From Parashewanella sp049608225 (lineage in GTDB: Bacteria > Pseudomonadota > Gammaproteobacteria > Enterobacterales > Shewanellaceae), in assembly GCA_049608225.1 (NCBI GenBank), contig JBMYXI010000111.1:1-5642 (forward strand): DNA of 5,642 bases. The letters are read 5' to 3'. How positions within the stretch are numbered: the stretch's first letter is position 1; each line of letters opens with the position of its first letter. The notes under the pieces were generated by a model, which was not told where the DNA came from, searched no databases, and saw nothing but the letters and a program-made list of their open reading frames with translations. Shown here in pieces: positions 1 through 5,642 of this stretch. A program made the position numbers and the translations under genes.

Positions 1-1
1 A

Positions 2-433
2 GATAGAGAAGCATCAGAGGAAAAAATGCTGAAGGTGCTTGAACGTGTCAAACTCTCTGAATGGATTGAGCAAACTGCTAATGGACTAAAGGCTGAAATA
101 AAAGAGGGTAATATTGGCGTATCAGTTGGGCAAGCACAGCGAATAGCGCTAGCGCGCCTATTATTGAGACCATCGAGTATATGCATTGCCGACGAGCCGA
201 CAGCGTCATTAGATAAAGACAGTCAACACGCTGTTTGGCATGCGTTATTCGAACATGCAAACAACAGTGGTTTTATCCTTGCCACGCATAGTATTGAACA
301 GTTAATGCATATGGACACAATTTGGGTGCTCGAAAATGGGCAACTGGTTCAACAAGATGGTTATCAATCCTTGATGCAAACCAAAGGTGCTTTTCAAACA
401 ATGCTCGAAAGTCAGCAGGAGAGTAATGGATGA
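2..433 (+). CDS. cydD: CydD, ABC exporter half-transporter for cytochrome bd assembly (3' part only)
   Basis: The reading frame is open from the left edge, so the gene begins outside the window; 143 C-terminal residues are visible, about a quarter of a typical CydD (near 590 residues). Only the second half of the nucleotide-binding domain is present. The ABC signature appears in the CydD-typical form VSVGQAQR (from position 119), Walker B with catalytic glutamate is IADEPTASLD (Asp at 191-193, Glu at 194-196), and the H-loop histidine is in ATHS (287-289). The membrane domain and Walker A lie upstream of the window. In the family, CydD pairs with CydC in the inner membrane; the complex is required for cytochrome bd maturation and has been described as exporting glutathione/cysteine and, in newer structural work, as moving haem. 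The identity rests on the SVGQ signature plus the overlapping downstream cydC. Nothing suggests a broken gene; the truncation is the window edge. Confidence 0.93.
   Translation, partial: DREASEEKMLKVLERVKLSEWIEQTANGLKAEIKEGNIGVSVGQAQRIALARLLLRPSSICIADEPTASLDKDSQHAVWHALFEHANNSGFILATHSIEQLMHMDTIWVLENGQLVQQDGYQSLMQTKGAFQTMLESQQESNG
417..424 (+). promoter_or_regulatory. Ribosome binding site of cydC
   Basis: AGGAGAGT lies inside the last codons of cydD, with its AGGAG core eight bases before the cydC ATG at 430. It is the best Shine-Dalgarno match seen in the window and supports the start at 430, whose ATG overlaps the cydD TGA stop (ATGA). Another ATG at 426 is in a different frame and does not lead into cydC. 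Confidence 0.75.
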
Positions 434-2127
434 AGCGGCTTAAACGAGACTATCAACTGATTCAGTTACAGCCTTTTGTTCGCTTGTTTAAATCTCAGTT
501 GTTTTTGATCACACTTGGGGTATTGCTGAATCTAGCGACTTTGTTCGCGGGTATTGCCTTACTGGGTGTTTCAGGGTGGTTTCTTACGGCAACCGCCATT
601 GCTGGATTAACGGCATTAGGTATTAAAAGTTTCAACTTTTATACACCAGCTGCAAGTGTTCGTTTTCTCGCTATGTTGAGAACCGCTGGCCGTTACGGTG
701 AGCGATTAGTTACTCATCAAGCGACACTAAAAATTCTGACTCAAATAAGAATCTGGCTGTGGCAGAAGTTGCAGCCTTTATCTGTTTCTCAGTTATCACG
801 ATTCAAGCGTGGTGAAGTGTTGAATCGATTATTAACAGATATCGATATTTTAGATCAACTGTACCTGCGAGTGATGACGCCTATCATCAGTTATTTTTTG
901 TTGTCGTTATTTTTAATCATTGGCGTGAGCTTTTGGCAAGTCGAATTAGCGATAAATCTTGGGTTGGTTTTATGCGGGTTAGGTATCTCACTGCCTACCT
1001 TTGGTTATTTCTTTGCGAAATCTCCCGCAGTTAATGTGTTGAATGCTAAACGAGTCTATCGTTTGTCAGTGTTAGAATTGCTTGATTGCCAAATGGAGTT
1101 CACTTTATTTGGTTGTTTTGAACAATTTAAAAGCTCCCTCGCTGAGTTTGAAACTCAGCTTTATACGACGCAGTTATCTTTAGTAAAACGTAATGCCTTA
1201 TTGCAGTCACTGCTTATTTTGTCTCATGGTTTATTATTAATCGTCACCTTGTATTGGTTGGGGCGGGGTTATCTAGGTAATCATGGAGCTGATATGGCAG
1301 TGACATTTTCAGGTGCTGAAATGGCGTTGGTCGTGTTTGTGGTTATTGCATTTATGGAAGTGATTATGCCGCTTCTTACCTCAAGTCAGCAGCTTTCTGC
1401 CTGCGTGATGGCAGCTGGTCGTATTAATGAAATTACACAGCAACAGCCAGCGGTGTGTTACGGTAGCGATAAGCAATCGGCCTTAACGGGGCAATTATCG
1501 ATAACAAATTTACATTTTGGTTATGATGAAAAAAACGTGCTTAGCAATGTTTCCCTTGATGTTAACGCGGGTGAGCATATTGTCGTAATGGGACATTCCG
1601 GCTGCGGAAAATCAAGCTTACTCAGCTTGATCACTAGGCTGCAATTACCAAGCTCAGGCATGATTACTTTAGCTGGGAAACCTATTGAACAATACAGTGA
1701 AGCGGCTTTGTGTAAGTCCATCACTTATATTGAACAAAAACCACAAATATTCTCTGCCAGTTTACGAGATAATTTAGCGATAGCATTAGCGGATGGTGTG
1801 CAGGTGACAGATGCTGAGCTAAAGAGCGTTCTAGATGATGTTGAACTAACATATTTACTGGAATCGCAAGGACTAAATTTGTGGATAGGTGATGGCGGCA
1901 GACAACTTTCTGGTGGCGAGAAAACCAGGTTGAGTATTGCTCGTGCTTTACTTCGAAATGCGCCTTTGGTGTTGTTGGATGAACCGACAGAAGGGCTGGA
2001 TATTGAAACGGAGCAGGTTATCTTTGAATTGATTTTTGACGTTTTTAAAGAAAAAACCTTAATCATGGTTTCACATCGAGCATTACCTTCTCAGCAGGGA
2101 GTCCGTTGTTTTAATATGTCTTGTTAA
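430..2127 (+). CDS. cydC: CydC, ABC exporter half-transporter partner of CydD
   Basis: A complete 565-residue protein, close to the usual CydC length (about 573 in E. coli). The N-terminal half is an ABC exporter membrane domain with about six hydrophobic spans, near residues 23-45, 46-65, 150-170, 172-195, 258-278 and 298-318. The nucleotide-binding domain follows from about residue 355. Its motifs are all intact: Walker A GHSGCGKSS (388-396), Q-loop glutamine Q436, signature LSGGE (493-497), Walker B with D517 and catalytic E518 in LLDEPTEGLD, and H-loop H549 in VSHRA. The canonical LSGGE here, beside the SVGQ form in the upstream gene, is the normal asymmetry of the CydD/CydC pair. Family knowledge: the inner-membrane heterodimer is needed to assemble haem-loaded cytochrome bd; thiol export and haem transport have both been proposed as its activity. 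The start is fixed by the 4 bp overlap with cydD and a good ribosome binding site, which suggests translational coupling. The promoter must lie upstream of the window. Confidence 0.96.
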   Translation: MKRLKRDYQLIQLQPFVRLFKSQLFLITLGVLLNLATLFAGIALLGVSGWFLTATAIAGLTALGIKSFNFYTPAASVRFLAMLRTAGRYGERLVTHQATLKILTQIRIWLWQKLQPLSVSQLSRFKRGEVLNRLLTDIDILDQLYLRVMTPIISYFLLSLFLIIGVSFWQVELAINLGLVLCGLGISLPTFGYFFAKSPAVNVLNAKRVYRLSVLELLDCQMEFTLFGCFEQFKSSLAEFETQLYTTQLSLVKRNALLQSLLILSHGLLLIVTLYWLGRGYLGNHGADMAVTFSGAEMALVVFVVIAFMEVIMPLLTSSQQLSACVMAAGRINEITQQQPAVCYGSDKQSALTGQLSITNLHFGYDEKNVLSNVSLDVNAGEHIVVMGHSGCGKSSLLSLITRLQLPSSGMITLAGKPIEQYSEAALCKSITYIEQKPQIFSASLRDNLAIALADGVQVTDAELKSVLDDVELTYLLESQGLNLWIGDGGRQLSGGEKTRLSIARALLRNAPLVLLDEPTEGLDIETEQVIFELIFDVFKEKTLIMVSHRALPSQQGVRCFNMSC

Positions 2128-2128
2128 T

Positions 2129-3349
2129 TTACTCGAATTTAGCAGTTCTTTTTTGACGGAGCTTTCTCCGTAAGTCATTTTCTGGAAGTGATAGATCTAT
2201 ATATTCTCTAAAGCTATCAGTCATTTCTTCTTGGTTAAAGAGTGCTAATAAGTCGCTGTGGTTATAGCGTGTTGCATAGTCCCATGGTGTCATGCCTTGA
2301 TTATTTTGCCACTCAATACTCGCATTATTTTCTAACAGTAATGCAGCGATAGTGACCTCGCCTCTTTGTGATGCTAGGTGAAGTGCAGTATCACCATCAC
2401 GATTAACGGCAAAAGGATCGGCAAAATACGCTAATAGCAGCTCTACCATACTAATATTTTTATCACCCGTAGCCACATAAAGAGGGCATTCATCATGCCA
2501 ATTTTTTATGTTTGGGTTTGCACCATTTATTAATAGTGTTTCAACAATTGTTCCTCGGTTAAGGTTGACTGCGGTATGCAAAAATGTTGTTTGACAACTG
2601 GTTTGGTTGATATCAACACCTTGCTCAAGATAATAAAGCACGCTCCATCGATCATCATTTTCAATGGCTTTGATCAGTTGTTGGCAAAGTGTTGGATGAC
2701 AAAGCATGGAGCCTACAGTATCTCGACTTACCCGTTGGGCAGTAAATCCTTTTTCTATGAGTAGTGAATTTGCTTCCATTTGTGCAGAAAGTAGTTGAGT
2801 AACAAATTTACTTGTTTCAGGATTATTAAGCTGTAGTACCAATTGTAGAAGTGCTTTTGAAGGCGTTATCTTACAGCGTAGAGAGAAGCTATATCGCTCA
2901 ACCAGAATAGAAATAAATTTATGATCACCTGTGAATGCTGACTCTTGTACCGCACAATACAATAGTTTGCTTTCTTGGTGCTTGGCAACAATTAAAGTCA
3001 GAGGATCTATTAATGCCCGCTCAAATTGATGTATCTCATTATGAGCAATATGCTTTGCCAGCATTGCAACGATAGAATCATCGCTGATATGAGGTGGAGC
3101 ATTTTGCCGAGATATCTCGCCAGATATGATTGCGTTCGATAATGTTGTTTCTGTGTGAAAGTTTGCAAGCTGCGCAACTTCAGTTAGTGGGCTTGGGTCT
3201 GAATTTACATTATATGCCTGAGGGGTGGATAAAGTCTCAACGATGAATGAGGCTGAAGCACTATTTTGATGTTGAGTTTGAGATTCAATTATCGTTGACG
3301 TTGGAATTTCTGGTGAGAAGCTTGCAAAAGGTAATTTAGATTCAAGCAT
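2129..3349 (-). CDS. Ankyrin-repeat protein of unknown function
   Basis: A 406-residue protein with no recognised catalytic motif, signal peptide or membrane span, so probably cytoplasmic. Residues 1 to about 90 are Ser/Thr/Gln/Asn-rich and look disordered. Residues 92-225 are helical in character and may hold diverged repeats (about 126-155 and 162-192). The clear ankyrin repeats are a degenerate first at about 223-252, then 254-283 (FLHTAV, then ETLLINGANPN), 286-317 (PLYVAT, then ELLLAYFADP), 319-350 (TALHLASQRGEV, then ALLLENNA) and a capping repeat at 352-375 (GMTPWDYA). The C-terminus (393-404) is strongly basic (LRRKLRQKRTAK). Ankyrin repeats generally bind proteins; the partner cannot be read from sequence. 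The ATG at 3349 is chosen because no in-frame ATG, GTG or TTG lies between it and a TGA at 3376-3374; its likely ribosome binding site, GAGAGG (3367-3362), is rather far at 12 bases. The gene lies 97 bp after prmC, same strand, so co-transcription is possible, and it converges on cydC. Confidence 0.85.
   Translation of the reverse strand: MLESKLPFASFSPEIPTSTIIESQTQHQNSASASFIVETLSTPQAYNVNSDPSPLTEVAQLANFHTETTLSNAIISGEISRQNAPPHISDDSIVAMLAKHIAHNEIHQFERALIDPLTLIVAKHQESKLLYCAVQESAFTGDHKFISILVERYSFSLRCKITPSKALLQLVLQLNNPETSKFVTQLLSAQMEANSLLIEKGFTAQRVSRDTVGSMLCHPTLCQQLIKAIENDDRWSVLYYLEQGVDINQTSCQTTFLHTAVNLNRGTIVETLLINGANPNIKNWHDECPLYVATGDKNISMVELLLAYFADPFAVNRDGDTALHLASQRGEVTIAALLLENNASIEWQNNQGMTPWDYATRYNHSDLLALFNQEEMTDSFREYIDLSLPENDLRRKLRQKRTAKFE
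2156..2171. repeat. Perfect 6-bp inverted repeat with 4-base loop in the end of the ankyrin gene
   Basis: ACGGAG and CTCCGT flank CTTT, giving a short GC-rich hairpin about 30 bases after the cydC stop and inside the last codons of the ankyrin gene. A run of six T (2149-2154, + strand) sits just before the hairpin in the cydC direction. In the ankyrin-gene direction the hairpin is followed by six A. Neither arrangement is the hairpin-then-U-run of an intrinsic terminator. It could still slow polymerase or protect the 3' end of cydDC mRNA, but it may simply reflect coding of the basic tail. Confidence 0.4.
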
Positions 3350-3381
3350 AGATAATTCATACCTCTCAAGGGATCACCTGA

Positions 3382-3409
3382 ATGATAAAGGGTATCTTTG
3401 TACCTTTAA
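3382..3409 (-). promoter_or_regulatory. Weak candidate promoter for the ankyrin gene
   Basis: Read on the complement strand, TTAAAG (3409-3404) and TATCAT (3387-3382) are separated by 16 bases. The -10 box matches the sigma-70 consensus at five of six positions, but the -35 box at only three. Transcription would begin near 3376, leaving a short leader before the ATG at 3349. It is the best candidate found in the 97 bp gap, but in AT-rich DNA such a match can arise by chance. Confidence 0.25.
3387..3407. repeat. Imperfect inverted repeat between prmC and the ankyrin gene
   Basis: AAAGGGTA and TACCTTT flank the six-base loop TCTTTG; the arms pair with a single bulged G. No T-run follows on either strand, so it is a poor intrinsic terminator. 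It lies 40-60 bases beyond the prmC stop and about 40 bases before the ankyrin start, and it spans the spacer of the candidate promoter. It could be an operator or an mRNA 3'-end hairpin of the hemA-prfA-prmC transcript; the sequence does not decide between these. Confidence 0.35.
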
Positions 3410-3446
3410 TCTAACTACTTTTAAACTAAATATGATCAAATGGTAA

Positions 3447-4313
3447 TTAAAGCGCTAAGCGACCTAAAGTGCAGCGCTCATTACTGCCAAAATCTCTTAT
3501 TGTTCCAACATCCAAATAACCAAGCTCGCTCATTTTTTGTCGTAACGTCAATCCTTGTTTATAACCATGTTCCATTAACAAATAACCATTTTCAGTCAAA
3601 TGTTGTTTGGCGTGCGAAGCAATATGGAATAGATCAGCAAAGCCCTGTTCATTCGCGGTGAGGGCACTGAGCGGTTCAAAACGGACATCGCCTTGAGTGA
3701 GGTGATGATCCTTGTGATCTATATAGGGCGGATTGGAAACGATGAGATCAAACTTACTTTGTTTGATGGCACTGAACCAATCACTTTGGCATATTTCGAC
3801 TTGAGGTAAAGACAATCTTGCTTGATTGGCTTTTGCTAGAGTAACGGCATCAGCAACTTTATCGACTGCGGTGATCTTCCATTGCGGTTTCTCAGAGGCA
3901 AGCGCCAAGGCAATCGCACCTGTTCCAGTGCCGAGATCCAATATACGCGCATCCTCTGCTAAAGGCAGATTCAGTGCCGTTTCTACTAATATTTCGGTGT
4001 CAGGTCTCGGGATTAATGTGGTTTCATTAACTAAAAATGGTAATGACCAAAATTCACGTTCACCAATAATATGTGCAATGGGTTGACCTAGCTTACGTTT
4101 AGCAATCATGTTAGCAAAAGCTTGCCATTGATTGGCGGTTAGGTTTTTATCTGGCCAAGTATAAAGGTAAGTTCGGTTTTTATTGAGGCAATGCTGTAAA
4201 CACACTTCCGCATCTAGTTGAGCCGATTCAGAATGCTCACTGAGTTGTGAAAATCCCCATTGAATGGCATGACCAATACTCAATGAAAAAGAGCTAGATA
4301 TGGAAGTGTTCAT
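3447..4313 (-). CDS. prmC: PrmC, release factor glutamine methyltransferase
   Basis: Complete at 288 residues, slightly longer than the E. coli protein (277). It transfers a methyl group from S-adenosylmethionine to the glutamine of the GGQ motif in RF1 and RF2, which raises termination efficiency. Residues 1 to about 85 form the N-terminal helical domain that recognises the release factor. The Rossmann methyltransferase domain follows: the conserved IPRPDTE stretch (101-107), the SAM-binding loop LDLGTGTG (125-132) and the catalytic NPPY (194-197), which holds the substrate amide. The family also contains PrmB, which methylates ribosomal protein L3, but the position directly after prfA makes PrmC the firm choice. 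It begins 8 bp after the prfA stop. The only purine-rich stretch upstream, GGGGAA over the prfA 3' end, is about 11-12 bases from the ATG and weak, so translation is probably coupled to prfA. The former name is hemK; it has no role in haem synthesis. Confidence 0.96.
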   Translation of the reverse strand: MNTSISSSFSLSIGHAIQWGFSQLSEHSESAQLDAEVCLQHCLNKNRTYLYTWPDKNLTANQWQAFANMIAKRKLGQPIAHIIGEREFWSLPFLVNETTLIPRPDTEILVETALNLPLAEDARILDLGTGTGAIALALASEKPQWKITAVDKVADAVTLAKANQARLSLPQVEICQSDWFSAIKQSKFDLIVSNPPYIDHKDHHLTQGDVRFEPLSALTANEQGFADLFHIASHAKQHLTENGYLLMEHGYKQGLTLRQKMSELGYLDVGTIRDFGSNERCTLGRLAL

Positions 4314-4321
4314 GTAAATTG

Positions 4322-5404
4322 TTATTCCCCAAGCGCTGCCAGCAAATCAGCTTGATGTTCTTGCATAATAGGATCAAGCAATGCGTCTAAGTCACCTTCA
4401 ATCACTTCGCCTAAACGGTATAAAGTTAGGTTGATACGGTGGTCGCTGACTCGACCTTGTGGGAAGTTATAGGTACGAATGCGCTCAGAACGATCACCAC
4501 TGGCAACCAGACTACGACGGGTTGACTCCTCAGCATCACGACGTTTGTCGTCTTCAACGGCTTGCAGACGAGCAGAAAGAACACTCATGGCTTGAGCTCG
4601 GTTTTTATGCTGTGAACGTTGGTCTTGGCATTCAACCACAATACCTGATGGTATATGAGTAATACGAATGGCTGAATCGGTTTTGTTGACGTGCTGACCA
4701 CCCGCGCCTGAAGCTCGGAAGGTATCGACCTTTAAATCAGCAGGGTTAATTGAAATAGCTTCGGCTTCAGGCACTTCATGCAATACCACAACCGTAACGG
4801 CTGAAGTATGCACGCGACCTTGAGACTCAGTTTCTGGAACACGTTGAACTCGGTGACCGCCTGACTCGAACTTTAGCTTACCGTAAGCACCTTCACCACT
4901 CACTTTAACAATGATTTCTTTAAACCCGCCATGTTCGCCTTCGTTCGCGTTCATGATTTCCATTTGCCAGCGGTTGGCTTCGCAATAGCGGCTATACATG
5001 CGGAATAAGTCACCCGCAAAAATAGCAGCTTCATCACCGCCTGCACCCGCACGAATTTCAATAAAGGCGTTAGTGTCATCATTAGGATCTTTTGGCAGTA
5101 ATAAGATTTGCAGTTCAGCTTCAAGGGTTTCTAAAGTTGCCTTGGCTTCTTTTATCTCTTCTTGTGCCATTTCCTTTAGATCGGGATCGTCTTCGTCCAG
5201 CATTTCTTTGGCCGTTTCTAGATCTAATTGAGCTTGTTGAAACGCTTTAAAGCTTTGCACGACTTCTTCAAGTTGGGCGAATTCTTTTGACAGAGCACGG
5301 AACTTTTCTTGATCAGAAATAATATCGGCATCGCCAAGCAATGCAGTCACTTCATCATTACGTTCAAGCAAGCCTTCAAGCTTGCGGATAACGGAATCTT
5401 TCAT
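4322..5404 (-). CDS. prfA: Peptide chain release factor 1 (RF1)
   Basis: Complete at 360 residues, the normal length for RF1. It recognises UAA and UAG in the ribosomal A site and triggers hydrolysis of peptidyl-tRNA. The N-terminal helical domain (about 1-100) is acidic and rich in Glu, Leu and Ala. The PCRF domain contains the conserved RAGAGGDEAAIF (118-129). The stop-codon reading motif is PET (190-192), which fits the RF1 PxT pattern and excludes RF2 (SPF). The catalytic GGQ is at 235-237 in GAGGQHVNKTDSAIR; Q237 is the expected target of PrmC, encoded immediately downstream. The C-terminal section with SERIRTYNFPQGRVSDHR is also typical. The ATG at 5404 gives the standard RF1 N-terminus. 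An AAGG overlapping the hemA stop codon, about 11 bases upstream, is the likely ribosome binding site. With 13 bp to hemA and 8 bp to prmC, it is clearly the middle gene of an operon. Confidence 0.98.
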   Translation of the reverse strand: MKDSVIRKLEGLLERNDEVTALLGDADIISDQEKFRALSKEFAQLEEVVQSFKAFQQAQLDLETAKEMLDEDDPDLKEMAQEEIKEAKATLETLEAELQILLLPKDPNDDTNAFIEIRAGAGGDEAAIFAGDLFRMYSRYCEANRWQMEIMNANEGEHGGFKEIIVKVSGEGAYGKLKFESGGHRVQRVPETESQGRVHTSAVTVVVLHEVPEAEAISINPADLKVDTFRASGAGGQHVNKTDSAIRITHIPSGIVVECQDQRSQHKNRAQAMSVLSARLQAVEDDKRRDAEESTRRSLVASGDRSERIRTYNFPQGRVSDHRINLTLYRLGEVIEGDLDALLDPIMQEHQADLLAALGE

Positions 5405-5417
5405 GGGGATACAGACC

Positions 5418-5642
5418 TTAGTGTTTGTTTAATCCTAATACGGATTTCAAGGTTTCTAATGTATTCAAGTCGCCTTGACGACTGGCTTTCGTCAGGGCTT
5501 GAGTTGGTGCATGGATCAACCTGTTGGTTAATTTATTGGCTAATTCCAGAATTATTTGTTGTTGATCGCCGCCTTGCTGCATCTTGTTGAGTGCTTTGGC
5601 GACCAGTTCGTCTTTTATTTCAATGCTTTGTTGGCGATACTC
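5418..5642 (-). CDS. hemA: Glutamyl-tRNA reductase (3' part only)
   Basis: An open frame runs in from the right edge and ends at TAA (5420-5418), giving 74 C-terminal residues out of about 420. It has no start codon in the window because the 5' part is outside. The visible part is the helical C-terminal dimerisation domain: LANKLTNRLIHAPTQAL matches the highly conserved LTNRLIHAPT block of gammaproteobacterial HemA, and the protein ends with a SVLGL tail close to that of E. coli (DSLGLE). The enzyme reduces glutamyl-tRNA(Glu) to glutamate-1-semialdehyde with NADPH, the first committed step of C5-pathway tetrapyrrole synthesis. The catalytic cysteine and the NADPH domain lie outside the window. 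Identity is further supported by prfA beginning 13 bp downstream, the widespread hemA-prfA-prmC order. A shadow frame on the other strand covers most of this region and is not a gene. Confidence 0.95.
   Translation of the reverse strand, partial: EYRQQSIEIKDELVAKALNKMQQGGDQQQIILELANKLTNRLIHAPTQALTKASRQGDLNTLETLKSVLGLNKH

Noticed and set aside
2..433. CydD lacking its membrane domain and Walker A, as if a pseudogene
   Set aside because: The frame is open to the window edge and all downstream ABC motifs are intact, so the missing part is outside the window.
1725..2066. A 113-codon open frame on the complement strand inside cydC, plus a 67-codon one at 1521-1724
   Set aside because: Both lie antisense to the conserved CydC nucleotide-binding domain, have Ser/Lys-rich composition without domain features, and are explained by coding constraints on the real strand.
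2143..2156. A6 run followed by G near the ankyrin gene end as a possible -1 frameshift site (A AAA AAG)
   Set aside because: The zero-frame codons are CAA AAA AGA, so the heptamer is out of register, and the hairpin lies upstream of the run instead of downstream.
3430..3441. ATGATCAAAT as an FNR/CRP-type site between prmC and the ankyrin gene
   Set aside because: Only one half (ATCAA) matches; the other half-site TTGAT is not at the required spacing.
3447..4313. PrmB (L3 methyltransferase) as an alternative identity for prmC
   Set aside because: The NPPY and IPRPDTE motifs are compatible with the wider family, but the gene directly follows prfA, the hallmark position of prmC.
5309..5590. 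A 93-codon + strand open frame over the prfA start and hemA end
   Set aside because: It runs antisense to strongly conserved HemA and RF1 sequence, shows no recognisable motif, and has no convincing ribosome binding site.

Overview
The window is a protein-dense piece of a bacterial chromosome. Five of its six genes have clear family matches, and together they point to a gammaproteobacterium. The hemA-prfA-prmC order, the cydD-cydC order and the sequence character fit an Alteromonadales/Vibrionales-type organism such as Shewanella, Moritella or Psychromonas. That placement is inference from gene order and moderate GC judged by eye; no genus marker was seen.

Layout: positions 2-2127 (+ strand) hold the 3' end of cydD and all of cydC, which overlap by 4 bp. 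They encode the two half-transporters of the heterodimeric ABC exporter CydDC, needed to assemble cytochrome bd oxidase. The complement strand carries everything else and reads leftward from the right edge: the 3' end of hemA (5642-5418), prfA (5404-4322), prmC (4313-3447) and an unassigned ankyrin-repeat gene (3349-2129). The hemA/prfA and prfA/prmC gaps are 13 and 8 bp, so these three look like one operon. A 97 bp gap with a dyad and a weak candidate promoter separates prmC from the ankyrin gene. The ankyrin gene and cydC converge with one base between their stop codons.

How the genes work together: HemA makes the committed tetrapyrrole precursor. PrfA (RF1) terminates translation at UAA/UAG, and PrmC methylates the GGQ glutamine of RF1 and RF2, so enzyme and substrate are neighbours. 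CydDC serves the haem-containing cytochrome bd on the opposite strand. The ankyrin protein is the only gene without an assignable role: about five recognisable ankyrin repeats sit in its C-terminal half behind a Ser/Thr/Gln-rich N-terminal stretch. No mobile element, CRISPR array, tRNA or rRNA was seen, and no gap between genes exceeds 100 bp.
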